From positions 13,554,630 through 13,618,629 of the forward strand of contig NC_081544.1 in the NCBI RefSeq assembly GCF_901000735.1: a stretch of 64,000 nucleotides of DNA. The letters are read 5' to 3'. Both the position numbers and the translations under genes were made by a program. The notes beneath the pieces were generated by a model. It was given only the letters and a program-made list of their open reading frames with translations. It had not been told where the DNA came from and searched no databases. Within the stretch, counting starts at the first letter, position 1; every line of letters starts with the position of its first letter. Below are positions 56,440 to 64,000 of the stretch, one piece after another. This DNA comes from Corylus avellana (Eukaryota; Streptophyta; Magnoliopsida; Fagales; Betulaceae).

Positions 56440-58335
56440 CTACCTATATCTTTTAGCTATGGTGGTAGTTTTCTTAACAGCACCGCACCTACCTCCTCTG
56501 TTAAAGCCACTGTTTCATGCTCCTGAAACTTCCTTTTATGAGTGCAACTGTCCTTTAAAAATTTGGTGTATGAGGGAATTTGTTTAATTACATCTAATAA
56601 AGGAATGTTAATCTCTACTTTTCTTAAAGTCTCAAAAATGTCAAGAAGTTGTTTTCTTTCTTTGGCTGTACTAACCTTTACGGGAAGGGTGGTGCATTCA
56701 CCTTCTCCATTTTACTTACCTTGGATGTTGAGGCTTCATCTGGAGATGCTTGAGCTATCTCTTCAGTTCCTATGATCTTGCCATTTTTGAGAGTTGTTAC
56801 AGCTTTCAGTTGTTGGTGACCCCTTTGATTGGGTATTGTTTGGGCTGGAAATTCACCCTGCTTTCTTTCACTCAGCTCCCTGGCCATTTGCCCCATTTGT
56901 GCTTCCAGTTTTAAGAGAGCATGACTAGTCTGTGCATTGACTTGTCTTTGATCAGTCATGAATTGTCTTTGTTCAATCATAAACTCTTGTTGCGAAGCCA
57001 TCATTTGTTGTTGCGAATTCGCCAATTGGAATACAATACTTTTTAGGTCATTCTTCTTTGACTTCTGAACTAGTTGGACTCCTTGTTGGGATTTCCTCTA
57101 CTGCCCTTGAGGGTTTAGAACATTCTTATTGTTACTCCATGAGAAATTAGGGTGGTTGCGCCACCCTGGATTATAGGTGTTGGAGTATGGATTGTTCTTG
57201 GGAAGTTAATTTTTCTGTCCCACATAGTTTGCTTGCTCCTCATCTATAAATGAACACATAGGACAAGTCTCAATGGTGTGATCAGAATGGAAACATATGG
57301 CACGTACCTCAATTTGTGCAGTTTGCTGAATGAGTTGTGCAAATATCCACCTAAATTAATAGGCAAATAAATGTATGTTTAACTCGCAAGTGCACAAGAT
57401 CAAAATAGTAGTATAAAATGCAAGTACGAGATCATTTCCACTAGGATTGCCGTAAATTATGCTTAAAATAAATTCCGTAATTAAAACAAAACAAAGATTG
57501 ATTTTTTTTTTTTTAGTTAATAAAGATCTAGGGCTTTGATAGCCACCATTAATCATGCTCAAATAATATAACAATATGCCAATGCTCTAATCATATTATG
57601 AATACTTAAAGTTTGTCAACCTAAGGGTATGGGAGAGATGTTCTGAGTAGTCATGGCTTTTACAAGCATATCTAATCTCTCAGTCATGGCAGCCATTTGA
57701 TTTTGAACTCCAACGTTTGTGTTGACTTCATACATGCCCTTGATCTTTACTCCTTGGATGAAAATTGTTGGGAGTGCTCACTTAATGTCTCAAAGAGCTC
57801 TATGGGTTCCTCACTACTCTTTTCCATCAGCACACCTCCACAAGCTGAATCAACAATACCCTTGTTAATGTCATTTAAAACTTTGTAAAAAGCTTGTACC
57901 TAATCATCTTGAGATAGATTGTGATGTGGACACTTGAGAAGCAGCTCATTGAAGTGTCCCCATGCTTCGAAGAAAAGGTCTCCATCTCTCTATTGAAATG
58001 ATTGAATCTCCCTTCTAAGTTGCCTTGTCTTTTGAGTTGGGAAAAACTTCTTTAGGAACTTAGTGGCCAACTCTTCCCAAGTATGAATGGAATCTGCAGG
58101 CAAGGAATTATACCACAACTTAGCATTATCTTTCAAGGAAAAAGGAAAGAGAACTAACTTGATTCCCTCTGGAGTTAGGCCCTGGAGGTGCTGAAGCTTG
58201 CAGAGATCAAAGAACTCCCTAAGGTACAAGTGTGGATCCTCAGTAGCTGTGCCCTTGAAGTGAGTCAAAGCATTGAGTATTTCCGGGGATACATAGTAAT
58301 TGCCTTCTGCCTCTGGTTGATAGGCGATGCATGAT
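56440..58335 (-). pseudogene. G1 gag, with an LTR fragment inside
   Basis: The N-terminal part (58268-57990) holds the retrotrans_gag core: LYLREFFDLCKLQHLQGLTP, LFPFSLKDNAKLWYNSLP, FLKKFFPTQKT. It continues (57980-57640) to LFETLSEHSQQF-like text. An LTR fragment (57336-57632) then interrupts. Beyond it is a CFHSDHTIETCPMC zinc-knuckle-like motif (about 57290) and a Gln-rich coiled coil QQQMMASQQEFMIEQRQFM at 57025-56678. Several stops. Confidence 0.82.
57336..57632 (-). repeat. Athila LTR fragment in G1 gag
   Basis: About 297 bp matching the first part (plus orientation) of 46249-46545: TTGTGCAAATATCCACC to CAACCTAAGGGTATGGG. It is cut off before the rest of the LTR, so it is a truncated insertion or the relic of a deletion. 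A similar fragment sits near the same gag position in G2. Confidence 0.75.
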
Positions 58336-58585
58336 GGCTAGTTGAGGTTTTGCGGGATGAAAGACTGTTTCATGGGTCTTCGTGTTGGCGGCGGGTTCTC
58401 TAGAAGATCTTTCATTGTTTCCTCAACTTCTTCTTCTTCTTCTTCTTCTTCTATGTTGGGGTTGTCTCTAGGCCTCTGTCGAATGGTGTGTCAATCTCTG
58501 GATCGATTGGAAGGATGGTTGAATTTTTGGATAGAAGCCCTTGCATGAAGAAGATTGGGTTCAGCAGTTATAGCAGCTTTAGTGC

Positions 58586-59325
58586 TGATAAGTGCCAAAT
58601 ATTTTATATTTGGACCACTTTATTTACATTAGTTAATTCTTTAGTTGTGTAGTTATTTAATGTTTTGTGTTTTTAGTATTTTGTAGGTCATGGAAGAAAA
58701 ACTACAGCTTTAAAGGGAAAAATGCAAAGTTTGGAAGAAAGCATACTTTGAGAAGACCTAGATGATGTGGTTAAGTTTAACCAAATCCAAGAAAAGGTTA
58801 AATTGGATTAAAGATCAGATTAGTTTAAAGTTCAGATTGGATAAAATTTCGGATTGGATTCAAATTCAGATTCTGCACACGTCTCAGTATTTTGACCATA
58901 ACTTTCCACTCAAATATCGGATTGAAGCGATTCAAGCAGTATTAGAAAGCTAACTCAAAATAATACAGTTTATTGTGAAATAGGATTTCCTAATTCAGAT
59001 GGTTACTATGCCAAAATCGCCCCGAAATTAAATGACACAAATCTGGACGAATCCTATTTCAATTTCAGACTTCTATTTTGACTAGGAGACAGACCTCCGA
59101 ATTATCTAGGTTTAATAGGGCTTCTAGGACTTCCCTATGCCTATAAATAGACTTCTTTACATTCAAGAAAAGATATAGAATTCCAGAGAGCAAAATTCTA
59201 CAGTTTTTCTCTTTTTAATTTAGGTTTTCATTAGATTTAGGTTTTATTTTTATGTGGAGCTAAATTCCCAACTAAGGTTGGGGACGAAGCCTTACCAATG
59301 AAGAACATCAATACTTTCATGTAAG
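58586..59325 (+). repeat. LTR-X copy 1, truncated by G2
   Basis: Begins TGATAAGTGCCAAATATT and matches 62271-63260 up to ATCAATACTTTCATGTAAG, where G2 starts. Includes CTATAAATAGACTTC (59141-59155), a likely TATA region. It lies directly against G1 gag, replacing the G1 5' LTR. Confidence 0.75.
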
Positions 59326-60669
59326 TGTTAAGTGCTAAAAGATTCATATTTTTAGCCCTTAACTTACATGTTTTAATCCTTTAGTTTTAGTTAATTAGGC
59401 AATTTTAGTTCTTTTATGTGTTTTCTTTGATTTAGTAGGTCATTAGAAGAAAAAGAAGCAAATTCAGAAGTTTTGGACTTAAAAAGAGCAATTTTGGATT
59501 TTGGAAGGCTCTGGTAGAACGATTCATCACAGGGGAGCTACGATCGAGCGCACTACAGGTGACGATGGCACATTACAAGGCAACCACAATCGAGCGCAAG
59601 CACAAGAAGGATCGATGACAAACCTACGATCGATCGCACACGTGCTGCGATCGAGTGCACCCATGCATGATGGCCAAGACAGCCGCCAGCCTTAATAAGG
59701 AAAGAGCAGTTTCTAGGGTTTTGTAGCTTAGTGCGAACTAGGGCTCAAACCCTACAATTTTTAGGGGTTCTAGAGTATTCCTAAAGGCCTATAAATAGTC
59801 CCTTAAGCCTCTAGATTAGACACACTTTTGAAGGAGAAGAATTGGAGCTCTTCAAGTTCAAGTTTTGGGTTTATTCTTTTCCTTTCTTTTGTTTTATTTT
59901 ATCAAGATGTTTAACATCAACTCTATGTGTAACTAATTTATTTAGTAGGGCTAGATTGAAACCCTAATTATGTTTAGTTGATATTCAATATTGGCGCACT
60001 TGTGATGATTTTGTTGTGATATCTAAATTGATTAATTCCTGTTTCCATGAATTCCTCATATGTGTGTGCCCGATCAACATATGCATGCGATATGGACTAG
60101 TTAGTTAAATCAATTTGGATGATCGAGTCCTGGGTTTAACATAAGTAACAAAAGTAATCCACACCGGGTTCTTAGGTTAATAACCATGGGGAACCGGGAG
60201 TATACACCCATGCCTTAGGCCTCATGTGTTTGTCGATTTCCAAAGAATATATGCTTTCCTAAAGAACAACTTAATATACACCCATACTAAATCCTTTAGA
60301 AAAGAAAAGAGTTAGAGTATACACCCATGCCTAACTCGTTGCTTAGGAAAATCTATAGCTTAAGGAGTATACACCCATGCCCTTAGGTTTACAAACATTA
60401 GATATACATAACATGATCAAAACATTGGCATATTGGCATATTATCTAAATAAAATTAGTGGTGGATATCAAAGCCCTACATTTTTATCATTATCAACTTA
60501 AATCCAATCTTTTGTTTTATTTTACTTTGGGAATTTATTTTAGACAAAATTCAGTAATCCTCGTGGGAATGACCCGGTATTGCACACTATAATACTGTGT
60601 TGACCTTGTGCACTTACGGGTAAAACATCCAATTATTTGCCTATTAATTTAAGTAGATAATTGTGAACA
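59326..60669 (+). repeat. G2 5' LTR
   Basis: 1344 bp, TGTTAAGTGCTAAAAGATTC to TTGTGAACA. A CCTATAAATAG box at 59788-59798 is probably the TATA of the LTR promoter. Five or six GATCGAGCGCAC-type motifs at 59538-59665, and the repeated ATACACCCATGCC phrase at 60200-60380. Confidence 0.87.
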
Positions 60670-60678
60670 ACTAGTTTT

Positions 60679-60696
60679 TGGTGCCATTGCCGGGGA
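60679..60696 (+). promoter_or_regulatory. Primer-binding site, tRNA-Asp type
   Basis: TGGTGCCATTGCCGGGGA differs at two positions from the TGGCGCCGTTGCCGGGGA site complementary to the 3' end of plant tRNA-Asp, used by Athila/Tat elements. It lies 9 bp after the LTR end and fixes the element's orientation as plus. Confidence 0.9.
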
Positions 60697-60919
60697 TTGT
60701 GGCGAATTTTGTTTAAAATTATTTTCCTTTAGTTGTGTTATTTTAATTTTCAATTTTCAATTTTGTTTTTATCAAAAATATTTTCTGTTGATTCGTAACT
60801 TTTTCGGTTTTCTGTTTCAGGTTTGCTGACTAGCATTCTGTGATTGCGATCGAACGTCAGTCGAGTGCGATCGAGCGCACCAACTTGTGATCAAGCATAG
60901 TTCCAGGGAGCATCCGGAC

Positions 60920-61850
60920 CAGCAGCACTGAAGCTGCTTTGACTGAAGAAGCAATTCAATTGATGCAAGGTCGTCAATCACAAGATCCAACCGTCATTCC
61001 ACTTGATCTTGAAATTGAGTGGATAATTTGAGAAAGACCTAGAGACAAAGAAGAAGAGTAAGAAATTGAGAAGGAAGATTTGCAAGAGAATCCACCAATA
61101 GTGCCATGACCATTAGAGGCAAATCCACCACCGATGCAAAGACCGATGAAGCAGGTATTCGTTCCAGCAAACCTCCATCAACCCGCATGCATAGCATATC
61201 AACCGAAGGTGGAAGGCAGCTATTATATTTCTCCTCAAATCCTCAATGCATTGACTCATTTCAGGGGCACAGCTACTTAGGATTCCAAACTTGCATCTTA
61301 AAGAGTTCTTTGATGTAAGCAAGTTGCAGCACGTCCAAGGCCTAACTCCAGAGAGACTCAGGTTAGTTCTCTTTCCTTTCTTTTTGAAAGATAATGCTGA
61401 ACTGTGGTATAATTCTTTGCCTGCAAATTCTATCCATACTTGAGAAGAATTAGCCACCAAGTTTCTAAAGAAGTTTTTTCTAGCCTAAAAGACAAGACAA
61501 CTTAAAAGGGAACTTCAATTGTTCCAACAAAGACATGGAGATCTTTTCTTTGAGGCATGGGATCACTTCAATTCCTTGCTTTTAAAGTGCCCACATCACA
61601 ACATCCCTCAAGATGATCAGGTACAAATTTTCTATGAAGGTTTAGATGATACTAACAAAGGGATGGTTGATTTAGCTTGTGGAAGAGCACTTAAGGAAAA
61701 GAGTAGTGAGGAAGCAATGGAGCTTTTTGAAACATTAAGTGAGCATTCCCAACAATTCTGCTCTAGAGGAAGGCGAGGATTAAAGAGCAAAGGCATGTAT
61801 GAAGTGAACTTCAATGGGGGATCTCCAAATTAGATGACTGTTGTGGAAAA
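60920..61850 (+). pseudogene. G2 gag, degenerate
   Basis: The first part is riddled with stops. The core is readable in two frames: LTHFRG-like and KLQHVQGLTPERLRLVLFPF, then LWYNSLPANSIHT*EEL (stop). From 61519 it is open: FFEAWDHFNSLLLKCPHHNI, DDTNKGMVDLACGRALKEKS and LFETLSEHSQQF, ending at TAG near 61833. It aligns with G1 gag. Confidence 0.8.
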
Positions 61851-61904
61851 GAAGTTAGACATGATTGTCAAGGCCATGACTACTCAGAAAATCTCACCTC
61901 TTGA

Positions 61905-62270
61905 TGTGCAAATTATCTACCTAAATTAATAGGTAAATAATTGTACGTTTTACGTGCAAGTGCACAAGGTCAAGATGGTAGTATAGGGTGCAAGTACATG
62001 ATCATTCCCACGAGGATTGGTAAATTATGTTTATAAGTAAATTCCTATTTAATTAAAAGATAAAATTCAATTGTCATGATTGAATTCAATAAAATAAGAG
62101 ATAAACAAAAACTAAAAAGGATTAGGGTTTTGATATCCACCACTAATTATATTAAGCTAATATATCAATATGCCGATGCTCTAATCAAGTTATGTCTATC
62201 TAATATTTGTCAACCTAAGGGCATGGTGTATACACTTTAAGCTATAGATTTTCCTAAGCAACGAGTTAGG
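61905..62270 (-). repeat. Athila LTR fragment after G2 gag
   Basis: TGTGCAAATTATCTACC at 61905 to CTAAGCAACGAGTTAGG at 62270 matches the same part of the G1 LTR and the solo LTR in plus orientation, then is cut by LTR-X. Confidence 0.75.
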
Positions 62271-63842
62271 TGATAAGTGCCAAATATTGCATATTTAGAC
62301 CCCTTTATTTACATTAATTAATCCTTTAGTTGTGTCGTTATTTAATATTTTGTGTTAGTTTTGTGTTTTTAGTATTTTGTAGGTCGTTGAAGAAAAACTA
62401 CAGCTTTAAAGGGAAAAATGCGAAGTTTGGAAGAAAGCATACTTTGAGAAGACCTAGATGATGTGGTTAAGTCTAACCAAATCCAAGAAAAGGTTAAATC
62501 AGATTAAAGTTCAGATTGGATAAGATTTCGGATCGGATTCAAATTCAGATTCTGCACACGTCTTAGTATTTTGACCATAACTCTCTGGTCAAATATCGGA
62601 TTGAAGTGATTCAAACGGCATTAGAAGGCTAGCTCAAAATACTACAATTTGTTGTGAAATAGAATTTTCGTAATTCGGACGGTTTCTATGTCAAAATCGC
62701 CCCGCAATTAAGAGACACAAATTTGGACGAATCTTAGTCCGATTTCAGACTTCTATTTTGACTGGGAGACAGACTTCCGAATTATCTAGGTTTACTTGGG
62801 CTTCTAGGACTTCCCTAAGCCTATAAATAGACTTCTTTGCATTCAAGAAAAGACACACAATCCTAGAGAGCAAAATTCTACAGTTTTTCTCTTTTTAGTT
62901 TAGGTTTTCTTTAGTTTAGGTTTTATTTTTATGTGGAGCTAAATTCCCAACTAAGGTTGGGGATGAAGCCTCACCGATGAAGAACAACATCACTTTTNNN
63001 NNNNNNNNNNNNNNNNNNNNNNNNNNNNNNNNNNNNNNNNNNNNNNNNNNNNNNNNNNNNNNNNNNNNNNNNNNNNNNNNNNNNNNNNNNNNNNNNNAGA
63101 ATTCTTTGCATTCAAGAAAATATACACAATACCAGAGAGCAAAATTCTTTTGTTTAGTTTTTCTTTATGTTTAGGTTTAGGTTTAGATTTTATTTTTATG
63201 TGGAGCTAAATTCCCAACTAAGGTTGGGGATGAAGCCTCACCGATGAAGAACATCAATACTTTTATGTAAGTTTTTATTATTCTGATTTTATTGGGTTTT
63301 TTATTTCAATTGTTTTACTTTTAATCAATTGTATTGATTGATTCTTGGATATCTCTTGTGATTCAAGGATACATGTGATGATTTGAGATAATTTCATATG
63401 ATTGATTGCTTGGCTTTTAACTCATAAAAATTGGATATCTCTTGTGATTTATTCTACGGATACATCTGGTGTTTCAATTGAATTTGGATTCCTTTTGTGA
63501 TTTGGTCAATGAATGGATACATGGAATGGTTTTGATTAATTCTTTGAAGCATAGTAAAACATATCTATGATTTAATTTGTGAGAACTTCGGATTAATATT
63601 GATGAATATAAAGTATGTTGTTATGATTTGGTGAGTGTGAATTCCCAAACCTTAGTACCTTTATCCTTAGATTTACTTATTTTATTTAGTTTATGTTTAT
63701 CCTTTAATTTTCAAAACTCAAAAATCAAAACCCTTTTGGAACTAGATTAGGATTTAATTAGTTTAGATATAAATTGCTCTTTCAAAAATACAATTCTCTG
63801 TGGGATCGACCTCGCACTTGCAATCCATTAAACTACAATCGA
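62271..63842 (+). repeat. LTR-X copy 2 with assembly gap
   Basis: TGATAAGTGCCAAATATTGC to CTACAATCGAACA, about 1.57 kb with 100 N at 62998-63097. Near the right end, ATTCTCTGTGGGATCGACC (63793-63811) resembles the ends of Athila/Tat LTRs. No primer-binding site follows; instead the sequence is the 3' internal region of a minus-strand element, so this copy is a solo LTR or is misassembled. Confidence 0.65.
62998..63097. other. Assembly gap, 100 N
   Basis: Fixed-size placeholder inside LTR-X. About 165-175 bp left of the gap (TCTTTGCATTCAAGAAAA to GAAGAACAACATCACTTTT) is repeated in diverged form immediately right of it (63102-63262), so either a tandem duplication or two LTR copies were joined here. 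Confidence 0.95.
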
Positions 63843-64000
63843 ACACCCCCAAACTTACATTTTGATAGTCCCTTAGCAAAACAAAACGAAAAATAAAATG
63901 AAAGCAAGAAACATAAATCTTCTTTCTTGGGAGAGACGATTGCATTTAGCATATGCAATAAGCCTTTTAAACCCCTAGGCATCCCTAGTGGACGAGTGAA
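63843..64000 (-). mobile_element. 3' internal end of another Athila-like element
   Basis: CCCCCAAACTTAC at 63846 and GATTGCATTTAGCATATGCA at 63938-63957, then GTGGACGAGTGAA, match the sequence just right of the G1 3' LTR (47608-47780). This is the polypurine tract end of a third minus-strand element that continues past the window. Confidence 0.7.

Larger units (their letters stand above)
46249..58585 (-). mobile_element. G1: Athila-like Ty3/gypsy element, broken
   Basis: Minus-strand order: gag (58330-56440), protease (about 56423-55970), RT (53111-51900), RNase H (51852-51637), integrase (51624-48960), a long non-coding 3' region with AAGTTTAGGGGTG polypurine tract at 47608-47622, and 3' LTR 46249-47607. 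The 5' LTR has been replaced by another LTR at 58586. Three insertions break it: solo LTR 49370-50762, hAT 53392-55968, LTR fragment 57336-57632. Classified as Athila-like from its integrase, RT text and relatives with tRNA-Asp primer sites. It lies upstream of ARC3. Confidence 0.85.
59326..61904 (+). mobile_element. G2: Athila-like element, 5' LTR and gag only
   Basis: 5' LTR 59326-60669, primer-binding site 60679-60696, leader, and degenerate gag to about 61835. Everything from late gag onward is lost, where an LTR fragment (61905-62270) begins. Same family as G1 but opposite orientation. Inserted in LTR-X after GTAAG. Confidence 0.82.

Noticed and set aside
58433..58455. TTC microsatellite as a coding Glu/Lys run
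   Set aside because: Simple repeat in the decayed G1 gag leader; no conserved frame.

Overview
This is a transposon-packed piece of plant nuclear DNA, most likely from a woody eudicot. The evidence is non-LTR (L1/RTE-like) elements, Ty1/copia and Athila-like Ty3/gypsy elements, TRIMs, hAT elements and one spliced plant gene with GT-AG introns. The GTTGCGCCCCTCTGCGC-type LINE tails and GATCGAGCGCAC-rich gypsy LTRs remind me of Fagales genomes, but that is memory, not evidence.

The one host gene I recognise is ARC3, the FtsZ-like chloroplast-division protein. It lies on the minus strand from the ATG at 43314 down to 4742 and runs on past the start of the window. I found seven exons (43314-42992, 38330-38272, 26058-25994, 25845-25711, 5393-5281, 5203-5132, 4852-4742). 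They keep frame and phase except for one short exon of about 50 nt, expected between 25710 and 5394, which I could not find. Introns of 4.7, 12.2 and about 20.3 kb hold almost all the transposons in the left two thirds of the window.

Layout. 1-3535: LINE-1 (minus). 5564-6382: TRIM array. 7825-9890: LINE-C. 10820-18323: LINE-A, with ORF2 split by a gag-only LTR element (T1, 12250-14297). 18324-18423: 100-N gap. 18424-22985: copia element with an open 1401-codon polyprotein. 23338-24878: hAT element carrying a nested fold-back element. 24912-25500: 5' end of a LINE. 28368-36784: four-deep nest (LINE-D, containing gag-only element T2, containing LINE-B and a LINE tail). 36798-41860: LINE scraps, two LINE derivatives that lack ORF2, a perfect TRIM, and an inverted duplication made by retroposition. 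42992-43314: ARC3 exon 1.

Upstream of ARC3 (43.3-64 kb) the sequence is nested LTR retrotransposons. First comes an element at 44163-46221 with a 35-bp minisatellite. Then comes the Athila-like element G1 (46249 to about 58585, minus), broken by a solo LTR in integrase, a hAT element between protease and RT, and an LTR fragment in gag. Then come LTR-X copies and a second Athila-like element, G2 (59326-61904, plus), with a clear tRNA-Asp-type primer-binding site.

No tRNA, rRNA or CRISPR array was seen. Most of the large retroelements inside ARC3 lie in the same orientation as the gene, so a full-length transcript would have to read through their LTR and LINE poly(A) signals.
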